Positions 27,455-37,067 of a stretch of 64,000 nucleotides of DNA are shown here, one piece after another. The notes under the pieces are model-generated. The model searched no databases, was not told where the DNA came from, and was given only the letters and a program-made list of their open reading frames with translations. The DNA comes from JAGHEK01 sp044426235. Its GTDB lineage: Bacteria; Bacillota; Clostridia; Peptostreptococcales; Peptostreptococcaceae. Position numbers and translations under genes: made by a program. The stretch lies in assembly GCA_044426235.1 (NCBI GenBank), contig JAWXUS010000001.1, positions 1 to 64,000 of the forward strand, given 5' to 3'. Positions within the stretch are counted from its first letter, which is position 1. Each line of letters opens with the position of its first letter.

Positions 27455-28798
27455 ATGAATGATTTTACTAGGGGAAATGAAACAAAATCAATTTTTTTCT
27501 TTGCACTTCCAATGCTTATTGGAAGTGTTTTTCAACAGTTATATAATATTTGTGACACTATAATTGTTGGACAATTTCTTGGAAAAGATGCAATGGCTGC
27601 AGTTTCAAGTTCCGGATCTATAATGTTTTTAATAATTTCACTCTTATCAGGAATTGGAATTGGGTTTTCAATTTTGGTTTCACAATATTTTGGATCAAAG
27701 GATATGAAAAAAGTTAAAATGACTATAGATACAATATATGTATTTATATTTTTTGGCTCTATAATTTTCTCAATATTCGGAATAATTATGTCAAAACCAC
27801 TTTTAAACTTAATAAATACTCCTCCAAATATTTTAGATCAATCTAAATTATATCTTAATATCATTTTTGGTGGACTTATTTTTTCTGCAGGATACAACAC
27901 AGTAAGTTCGATACTTAGAGGACTTGGAGATTCAAAAACCCCACTATATTTTTTAATAATTTCAACAATTATAAATATAATTTTAGATATTATATTTATT
28001 TTAGTTTTTAATATGGGTGTTGAGGCCGTATCTCTTGCCACTATTATTTCTCAAGGGGTATCACTGCTTTGCAGTATGATTTATTTAAATAAAAAACACG
28101 ATATATTAAAATTTAATCTAAAAAATATTATTTTCGATAAAGATATATTTAAACAAGGTCTTCATCTTGGACTACCCTCTGGTATTCAACAAACTTTATT
28201 TTCAGTTGGTGCAATAGCTGTTCAATCTTTAATAAATGAGTTTGGGGTCGATGCAATAGCTGCAGGTGGTATTTGTTATAAAATTGAAGATTTTATAGCA
28301 CTTCCAATTATGAACCTTGGAAGTGCTACCTCAACATTCGTTGCACAAAACGTCGGTGCTAGGGAGTTTGAAAGAGTAAAAAAAGGAGTTCTTGCATCAA
28401 TTAAAATATCTGCTATAATGTGTTTTATAAGTTTTATAATTTTAATGTTGTTTTCAGATAATTTAATAAAATTCTTTAATACAGATTTAGAAGTTATTAG
28501 GATTGGTTCTATAAACTTAAAAATAACTGCACCATTTTTCATATTCATTGGAATTTCATTCATTCTAAACAATGCAATGAGAGGTGCTGGAGATAGTATT
28601 TTCCCACTAATTAGTTCTATGTTATCTCTTTGGATAATTAGAGTTCCTTTTGCCTATTTATTCTCAAGACATTTTGGAATTCACGGAGTTTATATGGGAA
28701 TAGTATTTGCTTGGTTTGTTGGTGCATTAATTTCAGGAATATATTTTTTAAAAGGAAAATGGAGAGAAAAAATAGTTATAAATGAAATATTTGATTAA
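27455..28798 (+). CDS. MATE-family efflux transporter
   Basis: A 447-residue, 12-helix cation-coupled multidrug exporter. Typical motifs are FALPMLIGSVFQQLYNICDTIIVGQFLG near the N terminus (first MatE repeat) and LGLPSGIQQTLFSVGAIAVQ (second repeat). I chose the ATG at 27455 because GAGGTGAT (27441-27448) is correctly spaced; a GTG at 27443 lies inside that ribosome site. It forms an operon with tetR. The substrate is unknown. Confidence 0.9.
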   Translation: MNDFTRGNETKSIFFFALPMLIGSVFQQLYNICDTIIVGQFLGKDAMAAVSSSGSIMFLIISLLSGIGIGFSILVSQYFGSKDMKKVKMTIDTIYVFIFFGSIIFSIFGIIMSKPLLNLINTPPNILDQSKLYLNIIFGGLIFSAGYNTVSSILRGLGDSKTPLYFLIISTIINIILDIIFILVFNMGVEAVSLATIISQGVSLLCSMIYLNKKHDILKFNLKNIIFDKDIFKQGLHLGLPSGIQQTLFSVGAIAVQSLINEFGVDAIAAGGICYKIEDFIALPIMNLGSATSTFVAQNVGAREFERVKKGVLASIKISAIMCFISFIILMLFSDNLIKFFNTDLEVIRIGSINLKITAPFFIFIGISFILNNAMRGAGDSIFPLISSMLSLWIIRVPFAYLFSRHFGIHGVYMGIVFAWFVGALISGIYFLKGKWREKIVINEIFD

Positions 28799-28830
28799 AA
28801 AAAGAATGTAGAAATTTTTCTACATTCTTA
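28797..28830. terminator. Bidirectional terminator between MATE and helicase genes
   Basis: AAGAATGTAGAAA (28802-28814) and TTTCTACATTCTT (28817-28829) form a perfect 13-base stem with an A tract on the left. It serves the two convergent genes. Confidence 0.85.
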
Positions 28831-30219
28831 TCCTCTATCCTTTCTTACTTTAACAGTTCTTCTTTTTATAATTATTTCTCTTTTTTTGATTATTATATTC
28901 GCTTTATGATTTAAAATGTCAACATAACTACAATCATCAGTTATCTTTATAACACCAATATCAGAATTTTCAATTCCGTCTATATTATTAAGTGCTCCTA
29001 AAATATCAACATTTCTTATCTTTTTTCTTTTACCACAATTTAAATAAATTTTAGTTATTTCAAATATCTCATCTTTAACTTCTTTTACAAATCCTACTTT
29101 TTTACTTAAAAATGCTTTTTCTAATTGGCTTAGTTCTTCTTTATCAAAATCCTCTAAATATTCTATTTCTTTTCCTATATATTCTTCAATTTCTTTTACG
29201 TATTTAAGTTCATTTTCCTCATGAATACTAACTGCAACACCAGAACTTTTATATCTACCAGTTCTTCCAATTCTATGCACATAATTTTCTGTATCTCTTG
29301 GCACATCATAATTTATAACTAAATCAATTTCATCTATATGAATTCCTCTTGATGCAACATCTGTACTAACTAAAACATTAAATTTTCTATCCTTAAAATC
29401 ATTTATTGTAAAAATTCTTTTTTCTTGAGACATATCACCGCTTAATTCTCTAGCATTAAATTTATCCTTTTTTAATCTCCTAAAAAGTTTGGTTGCCATA
29501 TCTTTAGTATTCACAAAAACCAAAGTTGTAGTTGGATTTTTACTAAATATCACTTTCTTTAATGAATCATATTTATCCTTTGTCATTAATAATTTTTCAT
29601 CTATTAAACTTTCATTCTTTACTTTTTCAATTTCTATCTTATCAAAATTTTTGATATACTTATTACTAAATGACTCAACATTTTGATCAAAAGTTGCAGA
29701 AAATAATCCAACAGTTACATTATCATTAACATTATCAAATAAGAACTTCATATCATCAATAAAACCCTTATTAAGCATTTTATCGGCCTCATCAATTATT
29801 AAATATTTTAAATTACTTAAATCTATAGCCTCTCTATTTATAAGATCAATAAGCCTTCCAGGAGTCGATACAATAACTTGAACTCTTTGCTTTAATGAAT
29901 TTATTTGCTCTTTAATTTTTGATTTCCCATAAATAGCTTCACTTCTAATTTTTTTAACTATACCAATATTACTAATTTCATTACTAACTTGAATAGATAA
30001 CTCTCTAGTCGGTACAATTATTAATGCTTGTACTTCATTATTTATATCTATATTTTCACAAATTGGAATTGAAAAACTCGCAGTTTTTCCACTTCCAGTT
30101 TGAGATTTAACTACTATACTCTTGTAATTTATAAGTTTTGGTATAACTTTTTCTTGTACAACAGTTAAATCATTGTATCCTAAAATTTTTAATGCCTTTT
30201 TTATATCTAAACTAATCAT
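28828..30219 (-). CDS. dbpA: DEAD-box RNA helicase with DbpA-type RNA-binding tail
   Basis: A 463-residue ATP-dependent RNA helicase. Motifs appear in order: Q motif (LTVVQEKVIP), SQTGSGKT, PTRELS, STPGR, DEAD, SAT, and HRIGRTGR. The last 70 or so residues (IYLNCGKRKKIRNVDILGAL to a basic end) match the DbpA RNA-binding domain, which in DbpA/YxiN directs the enzyme to 23S rRNA hairpin 92 in ribosome assembly. The symbol rests on that tail. It is monocistronic. Confidence 0.85.
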   Translation of the reverse strand: MISLDIKKALKILGYNDLTVVQEKVIPKLINYKSIVVKSQTGSGKTASFSIPICENIDINNEVQALIIVPTRELSIQVSNEISNIGIVKKIRSEAIYGKSKIKEQINSLKQRVQVIVSTPGRLIDLINREAIDLSNLKYLIIDEADKMLNKGFIDDMKFLFDNVNDNVTVGLFSATFDQNVESFSNKYIKNFDKIEIEKVKNESLIDEKLLMTKDKYDSLKKVIFSKNPTTTLVFVNTKDMATKLFRRLKKDKFNARELSGDMSQEKRIFTINDFKDRKFNVLVSTDVASRGIHIDEIDLVINYDVPRDTENYVHRIGRTGRYKSSGVAVSIHEENELKYVKEIEEYIGKEIEYLEDFDKEELSQLEKAFLSKKVGFVKEVKDEIFEITKIYLNCGKRKKIRNVDILGALNNIDGIENSDIGVIKITDDCSYVDILNHKANIIIKKREIIIKRRTVKVRKDRG

Positions 30220-30263
30220 TATTTATCTCCTTAAGTTTTTTCTAAGTATAACATATTAAAAAT

Positions 30264-30289
30264 AAAAAAAGGCTAGATAACTAGCCTTT
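30264..30289 (-). terminator. Terminator of pyrC
   Basis: AAAGGCTAG (30268-30276) pairs with CTAGCCTTT (30281-30289) across ATAA, followed on the minus strand by a T tract. It contains the pyrC stop codon. Confidence 0.85.
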
Positions 30290-31537
30290 ATAAACAATCT
30301 TACCATTACAAATAGTATATTTTACCTTACCAAATAACTTTTGATCTTTAAATGGAGTATTACTAGATTTTGAAACAAAAGTATCATATAATACTTCTTC
30401 TTCATTAAAGATTACTATATCCGCTTTCTTATTTAATTCAATTACTCCACTATCAAAATTATATAATTTTGCAGGATTTATAGTCATTTTCTTTATTAAA
30501 TCAATAATACTTAAATGATTGTTTCTTACTAAACTAGTAATTCCAAGACTAAGTGCAGTTTCAAGTCCTATTATTCCACTTGGTGCTTTTATAAAGTCAA
30601 CATTCTTTTCTTCAAAAGTATGTGGTGCGTGATCTGTTGCAATTATTTCAATAGTATTATCTTTTAACCCTTCAATTATTGCAAGTTTATCTTCCTCAGT
30701 TCTAAGTGGTGGATTCATTTTTGCATTAACTCCATACTTTAAAACATCTTTTTCAGTTAAACTAAAGTGGTGCGGAGTTGCCTCGGCAAAAACGTTCGCT
30801 CCCATTTTCTTAGCATTTCTAACTAATTCAACAGAATTTTTTGAACTAATATGTTGTATATTAACCTTACACTTTGTATCAAGTGCTAACATACAATCCC
30901 TTGCCACTAAAACATCTTCTGCAACATTCGTTGCACCTTTTATACCAATTTCTTTTGATACTACCCCTTCGTTAACCCCTGGGCTAACTATTAAACTAGG
31001 ATCTTCTTCGTGGAAACTAAGTGGCATATCTAATTCTTTAGCAGTTTTCATAGCTAAATGAACAGTTGATGCGTCCATAATCGGAAGTCCATCATCTGTA
31101 AATCCAACACAACCATTCTCAACTAAAGTTTTCATATCAACTAAAATTTCACCCTTAAAACCTTTAGTTATACTACAAGCCTGATAAACGTTAATGTTTA
31201 GCTTGTCCATTCTTTCTTTAGTTTCTAAGAAATCTTCTAAATTATCTATTATAGGACTCGTGTTTGCCATACAAACAACACTAGTAAATCCACCCTTTTT
31301 TGCAGATAAAACCCCTGTATGTATATCTTCCTTGTGAGTAAATCCTGGATCTCTAAAGTGAACGTGTACATCTATTAAACCTGGTGCAACATAGCAATTT
31401 GTTGCATCTATAACTTCATAATCTTTATTTTCTATATTCCCAATTTCTATAACTTTATCATCTTTTATTAAAATATCTAATTCTTCAATCTTATTCTCTT
31501 TAGTATTAATAACTTTTCCATTTTTTATTAAAATCAT
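30281..31537 (-). CDS. pyrC: Dihydroorotase
   Basis: Catalyses ring closure of carbamoyl-aspartate in pyrimidine synthesis. The 418 residues are typical of the long (type I, AllB-like) dihydroorotases. Zinc ligands and motifs are DVHVHFRDPGFTHKEDI, SFHEED, NIQHISSKN, EATPHHF, and IATDHAPHTFEEK. No other pyr gene is adjacent and I see no attenuator ahead of it. AGAGGT supports the start. Confidence 0.95.
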   Translation of the reverse strand: MILIKNGKVINTKENKIEELDILIKDDKVIEIGNIENKDYEVIDATNCYVAPGLIDVHVHFRDPGFTHKEDIHTGVLSAKKGGFTSVVCMANTSPIIDNLEDFLETKERMDKLNINVYQACSITKGFKGEILVDMKTLVENGCVGFTDDGLPIMDASTVHLAMKTAKELDMPLSFHEEDPSLIVSPGVNEGVVSKEIGIKGATNVAEDVLVARDCMLALDTKCKVNIQHISSKNSVELVRNAKKMGANVFAEATPHHFSLTEKDVLKYGVNAKMNPPLRTEEDKLAIIEGLKDNTIEIIATDHAPHTFEEKNVDFIKAPSGIIGLETALSLGITSLVRNNHLSIIDLIKKMTINPAKLYNFDSGVIELNKKADIVIFNEEEVLYDTFVSKSSNTPFKDQKLFGKVKYTICNGKIVYKG

Positions 31538-31683
31538 AGCATACCTCTTGAATTAAAATTTTATACCTTACAAAATATTATAAATGTAATGAAATTTTTT
31601 TGCAATATATACATAAAAAACATATTTATTGAAAAACATTAATATTTATTATATAATTGTATAAAAATGTTTGGAGAGATTTT

Positions 31684-32220
31684 ATGAAAAAAAAGCTATT
31701 ATGTGTTTTAATTTTATCGTCTGTTTTTTTTAGTGGTTGTTCAAAAAAAGAAGAAGAAATTGAAGAAGTTACAGAAGAAGTTTTAGTAAAAACTACTTCT
31801 AATTTAGAAGGGGAAGTCGTTGATTCAGACAAAATAGTAACTAGTAATTCAGGTCTTCAAATTGAATATGTACCTGCACCAATAGAAGTCGAAGAAAATG
31901 ATGAAGACGAAACTTTTGAGAAAGACGAAATTGAGGAAATTAAAGAAGAAGAACCAAAAATAGAAGAAATTGTGGTTATCGATGAATCACCAACAGTATA
32001 TATAGGAAGTGAAGGAAGTAACACTTATCACAATCTACTTGCAACTAGAGACATTCCAAATCCTCAAAAAACAACAATACAAAAAGCTATGGATAAAGGA
32101 TATAAACCTTGTACTTCGTGTTTTAAAGAGGGAGATCTTGAGTTTGATTATTATGAACAACATAAAGTTGAAAATCATGAAACTGAAGAAGTTAATGAAG
32201 ATGAAAAAAGTACTGAATAA
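31684..32220 (+). CDS. Lipoprotein with a Cys-containing C-terminal module
   Basis: A 178-residue lipoprotein. The signal ends in the lipobox FFSGC (Cys18), followed by a very acidic Glu/Val-rich spacer of about 85 residues. The C-terminal part (VYIGSEGSNTYHNLL...KAMDKGYKPCTSC) resembles the small Ada-like or nuclease-associated module 'VYxxxxSxxYHxxxC...GYxPCxxC', though the first Cys is absent here. The ATG at 31684 is chosen because GGAGAG (31672-31677) precedes it; an upstream ATG at 31657 lies before that site. The function is unknown. Confidence 0.7.
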   Translation: MKKKLLCVLILSSVFFSGCSKKEEEIEEVTEEVLVKTTSNLEGEVVDSDKIVTSNSGLQIEYVPAPIEVEENDEDETFEKDEIEEIKEEEPKIEEIVVIDESPTVYIGSEGSNTYHNLLATRDIPNPQKTTIQKAMDKGYKPCTSCFKEGDLEFDYYEQHKVENHETEEVNEDEKSTE

Positions 32221-32237
32221 AAATTCAGTACTTTTTT
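32207..32237. terminator. Bidirectional terminator between the lipoprotein and mntP
   Basis: AAAGTACTGAAT (32207-32218) pairs with ATTCAGTACTTT (32223-32234) and is followed by T residues. It spans the lipoprotein stop codon and reaches the mntP end. Confidence 0.85.
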
Positions 32238-32820
32238 AAAAGAAATTATTTATAAATCCAGTATGTTCATTAAAAATATTAAGTCCAATAAATATTAAAA
32301 CTATTCCCCCAAAAAGTTCTGCATACGAACCAAATATACTTCCAATTTTCTTTCCAAGAAAAACTCCAATTAAGCACATAATAAAAGTTATTATAGTAAT
32401 TGACAAACAAATAGAATAAATATTTACATCTGTAAATGCAAAACTAATTCCAACTGCAAGTGCATCAATGCTCGTTGCAATAGACAAAACTATCAATTCT
32501 TTATATGTAAGATTTCTTTCACTATTTGATATATTTCCGTCTTCTTCTCTATCAAAAAAACTTTTAATCATATTAAATCCTAGGTAACTAAGAAGTATTA
32601 AAGCTATCCAATGGTCAAAATTTATTATGTATTCTTCAAATCTAACCCCAAGTAAATACCCAATATATGGCATAATGCCTTGAAAAATACCAAATGATAG
32701 AGCCATATTCACTCCCATAAGTGGTTTTAAATTTCTAATACTCATAGATTTTGAAATTGATACTGTAAATGCATCCATTGAAAGTGCAAATCCAGTTAAT
32801 AAAATTACGGCTATGTCCAT
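32236..32820 (-). CDS. mntP: MntP-type manganese efflux pump
   Basis: A 194-residue membrane protein with six hydrophobic segments in two halves. The paired motifs GFALSMDAFTVSISKSM and SIATSIDALAVGISFAF carry the conserved Asp residues of MntP (DUF204), which exports Mn2+. The candidate riboswitch and terminator just upstream support the Mn role. GGAGGAAAT precedes the ATG. Confidence 0.9.
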   Translation of the reverse strand: MDIAVILLTGFALSMDAFTVSISKSMSIRNLKPLMGVNMALSFGIFQGIMPYIGYLLGVRFEEYIINFDHWIALILLSYLGFNMIKSFFDREEDGNISNSERNLTYKELIVLSIATSIDALAVGISFAFTDVNIYSICLSITIITFIMCLIGVFLGKKIGSIFGSYAELFGGIVLIFIGLNIFNEHTGFINNFF

Positions 32821-32849
32821 ATTTCCTCCTCTAAATTAAAATAAAAAAA

Positions 32850-32955
32850 CGAGCCCTATATGCAAAGCATAAAAGTCTCGCTCTAAATGTCACTTGGCAT
32901 AAAGCCAAATTATACGTTCAACACTACTTTTAAGTAGAACCATTTTATAATAACA
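32850..32955 (-). promoter_or_regulatory. Candidate Mn2+ riboswitch (yybP-ykoY type) with terminator
   Basis: The mntP 5' leader folds on the minus strand into a stem TTTGGC-TTTAT-GCCAA, followed by GTGACATTTAGAGCGAGAC, which resembles the conserved 3' part of yybP-ykoY aptamers. A terminator-like hairpin follows at 32850-32880 (CGAG..ATGC with GCAT..CTCG), then TTTTTTT. This RNA class is the usual regulator of mntP in Firmicutes. The 5' conserved loop is not obvious, so the class call is provisional. Confidence 0.55.
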
Positions 32956-32981
32956 TATTTATATTTTATTGTAAACTATAT

Positions 32982-35537
32982 TTATTTAATATTAAAGATT
33001 ATCTTTTCATCTTCAGAGTCAATAATTAAAGTACTATTATTTTTTAGTTCATCAAGTATTATAAGTTTTGCAATTTTAGTTTCTAAAAAATTTGAAATAT
33101 ACCTTTTTAAAGGCCTTGCTCCATAAACTTTATCATATCCTTCATTTGCAATTAACATTTTTGCACTATCAGTTAATTCAAGTTCAATATCTTTTTCCTT
33201 TAATTTATTTCTAAGTTTATTTAAGAAAATATCAACAATATTTATTATTTCACTAAGCTCTAATGCTTTAAAAGTAATTATATCGTCAACTCTATTTAAA
33301 AATTCAGGTTTAAATCTATTTTTTAATTCATTTAAAACTTTTTCTTTTGAATTTTCTTCATTTTGAAGTAAATGTTGACTTCCAATGTTTGACGTCATAA
33401 TTATTAAAGTATTCTTAAAATCAACAGTTTTACCTTTATTATCAGTAAGCCTTCCATCGTCTAATATTTGAAGGAAGATATTAAATACATCATCGTTTGC
33501 TTTTTCAATTTCATCAAAAAGAATTACTGAATAAGGATTTTTTCTTATTGCCTCAGTCAAATATCCTCCTTCTTCATATCCAACATATCCCGGAGGTGAT
33601 CCAACTAATCTTGATACTGAATGTTTTTCCATATATTCACTCATATCAATTCTAATCATTTCATCTTCACTACCAAACATATTATTCGCTAAAGTCTTTG
33701 CAAGTTCAGTTTTTCCAACTCCTGTAGGCCCTAAGAATATAAAAGAACCAATAGGTTTATTCAAATCAGATAATCCTGCTCTTGCTCTAATTATCGCATT
33801 TGATACAGCCTCAACCGCCTCTTTTTGTCCAATAACTCTTTCATTTAATTTATCTTCTAATTTTAATAATTTTTCTCTTTCACCTTCAACAAGTTTAGTA
33901 ACTGGTATTTTAGTCCATTTTGAAACTATTTCAGATATTTCATCTTCCGTAACCTCTTGTTTTAAAAGAGAGTTTTCACTCTTTTTTAAATCTTCTAAAG
34001 CATCATTTAACTCTTTTTCAAGTTTTGGCACTACTGAATATTGAAGTTCTGATACTTTATCAAAATTAAATTCTCTTTGATATTTTTCAATATTATTTTT
34101 ATTTTCTTCAAGTTCTTTTTGAATATTTTTTACTTTTTCTATCTTAATTTTTTCGCTTTCATATTTAGTACTTAAATCATTATTTTTTTCTTTTAATTCA
34201 AAAATTTCATCATTTAAAATTTCTAAACGTTTCTTACTCTTATCATCAACTTCTTTACTAAGTGCTTTTCTTTCCGTTTCTAACATAAATAATTTTCTTC
34301 TTACAGTATCAAGTTCAGTTGGAAGTGAGTCTATTTCACTTCTAATCATTGCACTTGCCTCATCAATTAAATCTATCGCTTTATCAGGTAAAAATCTATC
34401 TTTAATATATCTACTCGATAATTTAGATGCACTAACTAAAGCATTATCGTGAATTCTAATTCCGTGATGAATTTCAAATCTTTCCTTTAAACCACGTAAA
34501 ATAGAAATAGTATCTTCAACACTCGGTTCATCTGCAACTACTGGTTGGAAACGTCTTTCAAGTGCCTTATCTTTCTCAATATACATTCTGTATTCGTCAA
34601 AAGTGGTTGCACCAATACAATTAAGTTCTCCACGTGCTAAAAGTGGTTTAATTAAATTACCTGCGTCCATTGCACCATCAGTTTTTCCAGCACCAACTAT
34701 AGTATGAATTTCGTCAATAAATAGAATTATTTTACCTTCACTAGATTTAACTTCATTTAAGACAGCCTTTAACCTTTCTTCAAATTCTCCACGATACTTT
34801 GCACCTGCAATTAATGCACCCATATCAAGTGAAAAAATTATCTTACCTTTTAAACCTTCTGGCACATCTCCCCTAACAATTCTCTCAGCTAAACCTTCAA
34901 CTATAGCAGTTTTACCAACTCCAGGTTCTCCAATTAAAACAGGATTATTCTTAGTTCTTCTGCTTAAAATCCTAACTACTCGCCTTATTTCTTCATCTCG
35001 TCCAATAACAGGATCTAATTTATTCTTATTTGCAAGGTCTATAAGATTTGTCCCATACTTTCCAAGTGCATCATAAGTTCCCTCAGGATCATTAGTTTCA
35101 ACTCTTTGATTTCCACGAATCTTATTTAAAACATTTAAAAATTCTTCTTTATTTATATTAAACTCTTTTAAAATTTTAAGTTTCTTATCAAAAATTGCAA
35201 GCATAACGTGTTCAACACTAATGTATGAATCTTTAAATTCATTAGAAATTTTTTCAGCTTCAATTAAAATTTCATTGATATTTCTACCCGCAACAACTTG
35301 TACATTTTCTCCGTGTATTTTTGGAAGTTTATCTATTTCAAAGTTTATTTTATTTTCTAAAGAATTTATATCTATATTCATTTTTTCAAAAATAGTTCTA
35401 ATAAGACCATCTTCTTGATTTACTAAACTAAATAATAAATGTATTGTATCAACTGTTTGATTATTTTTTGTAAGTGCTGTATTGTATGCTTCATTTAATG
35501 CTTTTTGTACTCTTAAAGTCATTTTTTCTGAATTCAT
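32982..35537 (-). CDS. clpB: ClpB disaggregase
   Basis: An 851-residue Hsp100 chaperone that rescues aggregated proteins with DnaK. The N-terminal repeat domain spans about 1-145. AAA1 has GEPGVGKTAIVEGLA; the coiled-coil M-domain (about 400-520) separates it from AAA2 with GPTGVGKTELAKTLA. SEYMEKHSVSRLVGSPPGYVGYEEGG and the C-terminal VYGARPLKRYI are ClpB-specific. It is monocistronic behind a CIRCE operator, so HrcA should control it. Confidence 0.96.
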   Translation of the reverse strand: MNSEKMTLRVQKALNEAYNTALTKNNQTVDTIHLLFSLVNQEDGLIRTIFEKMNIDINSLENKINFEIDKLPKIHGENVQVVAGRNINEILIEAEKISNEFKDSYISVEHVMLAIFDKKLKILKEFNINKEEFLNVLNKIRGNQRVETNDPEGTYDALGKYGTNLIDLANKNKLDPVIGRDEEIRRVVRILSRRTKNNPVLIGEPGVGKTAIVEGLAERIVRGDVPEGLKGKIIFSLDMGALIAGAKYRGEFEERLKAVLNEVKSSEGKIILFIDEIHTIVGAGKTDGAMDAGNLIKPLLARGELNCIGATTFDEYRMYIEKDKALERRFQPVVADEPSVEDTISILRGLKERFEIHHGIRIHDNALVSASKLSSRYIKDRFLPDKAIDLIDEASAMIRSEIDSLPTELDTVRRKLFMLETERKALSKEVDDKSKKRLEILNDEIFELKEKNNDLSTKYESEKIKIEKVKNIQKELEENKNNIEKYQREFNFDKVSELQYSVVPKLEKELNDALEDLKKSENSLLKQEVTEDEISEIVSKWTKIPVTKLVEGEREKLLKLEDKLNERVIGQKEAVEAVSNAIIRARAGLSDLNKPIGSFIFLGPTGVGKTELAKTLANNMFGSEDEMIRIDMSEYMEKHSVSRLVGSPPGYVGYEEGGYLTEAIRKNPYSVILFDEIEKANDDVFNIFLQILDDGRLTDNKGKTVDFKNTLIIMTSNIGSQHLLQNEENSKEKVLNELKNRFKPEFLNRVDDIITFKALELSEIINIVDIFLNKLRNKLKEKDIELELTDSAKMLIANEGYDKVYGARPLKRYISNFLETKIAKLIILDELKNNSTLIIDSEDEKIIFNIK

Positions 35538-35558
35538 AAAATTCCTCCTACTTTTTTG

Positions 35559-35585
35559 TTATCACTCTTTAAATTAGAGTGCTAG
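35559..35585 (-). promoter_or_regulatory. CIRCE element (HrcA operator) of clpB
   Basis: TTATCACTC-N9-GAGTGCTAG matches the CIRCE consensus TTAGCACTC-N9-GAGTGCTAA with one mismatch per arm. It lies 22 bases upstream of the clpB ATG, the standard position for HrcA repression of heat-shock genes. Confidence 0.88.
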
Positions 35586-35678
35586 CTAAAATATAATACC
35601 TTTTTAATAATTTGTCAACCTAATTAGAATTTATTTTGTTAAATTGTAAATAATAATAAAAAATTATGGAGGTGTTTT

Positions 35679-35831
35679 ATGCCAAAAGAAACCGAAGTTT
35701 CATTTCAACCTATAATGAGTAACTGTTCAGTTGTTAACGTTTCTGAAATGGTTAAAAAAGATAATAATATAGATAAATTAACTGAAGAAAATCCAACTAG
35801 AAAAGAAATTAAAGAACAAAAACAAAATAAA
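35679..35831 (+). CDS. Small 50-residue protein of unknown function
   Basis: A short frame with a strong ribosome site (TGGAGGTG at 35667-35674) and a normal spacer. It encodes a hydrophilic, Lys/Glu-rich product starting MPKETEVSFQPIMSNCS, with one Cys and no membrane segment. A bidirectional terminator follows at 35837-35863. It is divergent from clpB and convergent with the oxidoreductase. I do not recognise a family. Confidence 0.6.
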
Positions 35832-35836
35832 TAAAA

Positions 35837-35863
35837 GATAGATCTCTTAAAGAGGTCTATCTA
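35837..35863. terminator. Bidirectional terminator
   Basis: AGATAGATCTCTT pairs with AAGAGGTCTATCT with one G-T pair. It sits between the small plus-strand gene and the convergent oxidoreductase and includes the latter's stop codon. Confidence 0.7.
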
Positions 35864-37034
35864 ATCTAAACAATTCTAAATTCTGATCAATTTCTCCATT
35901 ATATAACTTAACAAGCATTCTAGCGCCTAAAATTGCAAATAAAATTCCATTAGCACCATATCCTAAGCAGTACATCATATTTTTATGATAAGTATCTTCT
36001 CCAACAATTCCTAAATTATCTTTTGTACTACAAAAACAACCACAGTATTTATATTCAATTTCAACATCTTCAAACATATTTTTTAATTTTTGTTCAAGTA
36101 TATCATACTGTTTATTACAAATTTCATCATTATCAATTAAATCAAAACTAACGTCTTCTCCACCAAATATAATTCTATTGTCTTTAGTCGTTCTAAAATA
36201 ATGATATGGATTTTTTGTGTCACGAACTAATACATTGTCTTTGTATAAATTTTTAAGTGGCTTAGTTACAACATTAAAAGTATTAAATTTTGTACCAAAT
36301 CTTTTATCCGTGAAAAGACTTGTATTGTATCCCGTTGCAACAATTATTTTTTTAGCTTTAATTTTATAATCATAATTAGTTATTACCTCAACAAAATCTT
36401 TATTATGATTCATTTTTATAGCCTCTGTATTTTCATATACTAAAAGTCCTTTTTTTATTGATTCTTCAAGAAGGGAATTAGTATATTTATATGGATCTAT
36501 TTCACAACCACCATTTTTTGCTAAAAGTCCATATTCTAAATCAAATCCATAAGTATTTTTATCAATAAACTCAACATCAAATCCGTTATCTCTCCTTAAT
36601 TCAAACTCTCTCTCAATTATACCTTTTTCGTCTTTTCTTGGAGTATAAAAAAGTGTATCTCTTTTTTTATAGTCAAAATCATATTCATTTGAAAATTTTT
36701 CAACTTCATTAAGTGCATCTAATCCCATTTTATATGCAGTAATTCCATTTTCAAGTCCAATAATATCTTTTAACTCTGCTAAAGTGTTATCAAGTTCGTA
36801 CTGAAGAAGTGATGTTGTTACACTTGTGCTTAAATGTGCAATTCTATCTTTTTCAATTAAAATGGTTTTTATATTTTCTTTTGTAAAATAATAAGAGTTT
36901 ATCGCACCTGTAACCCCTCCTCCAATTATTAATACATCAGATTCAATATCTTTATCCAAATAATTAAATTGCTTTTTGTCTTTATTTATATCTGTAAATA
37001 ATGGTTTTCCTTTTACATAATTCATATTTTTCAC
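35847..37034 (-). CDS. FAD-dependent oxidoreductase of the DAO family
   Basis: A 395-residue flavoenzyme of the glycine/D-amino-acid oxidase fold. The dinucleotide site is VLIIGGGVTGAINSYY, with the acid in TILIEKDRIA. The later KIIVATGYNTSLF and the C-terminal NMMYCLGYGANGILFAILGA are family-typical. Some relatives carry a Rieske domain at the C terminus; this one does not. The substrate cannot be told. It follows the flavodoxin-like gene by 33 bases with a small hairpin between them. Confidence 0.85.
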   Translation of the reverse strand: MKNMNYVKGKPLFTDINKDKKQFNYLDKDIESDVLIIGGGVTGAINSYYFTKENIKTILIEKDRIAHLSTSVTTSLLQYELDNTLAELKDIIGLENGITAYKMGLDALNEVEKFSNEYDFDYKKRDTLFYTPRKDEKGIIEREFELRRDNGFDVEFIDKNTYGFDLEYGLLAKNGGCEIDPYKYTNSLLEESIKKGLLVYENTEAIKMNHNKDFVEVITNYDYKIKAKKIIVATGYNTSLFTDKRFGTKFNTFNVVTKPLKNLYKDNVLVRDTKNPYHYFRTTKDNRIIFGGEDVSFDLIDNDEICNKQYDILEQKLKNMFEDVEIEYKYCGCFCSTKDNLGIVGEDTYHKNMMYCLGYGANGILFAILGARMLVKLYNGEIDQNLELFRLDRPL

Positions 37035-37067
37035 CTATAATTTATCCCGCCAAAAGACGGGAATTTT

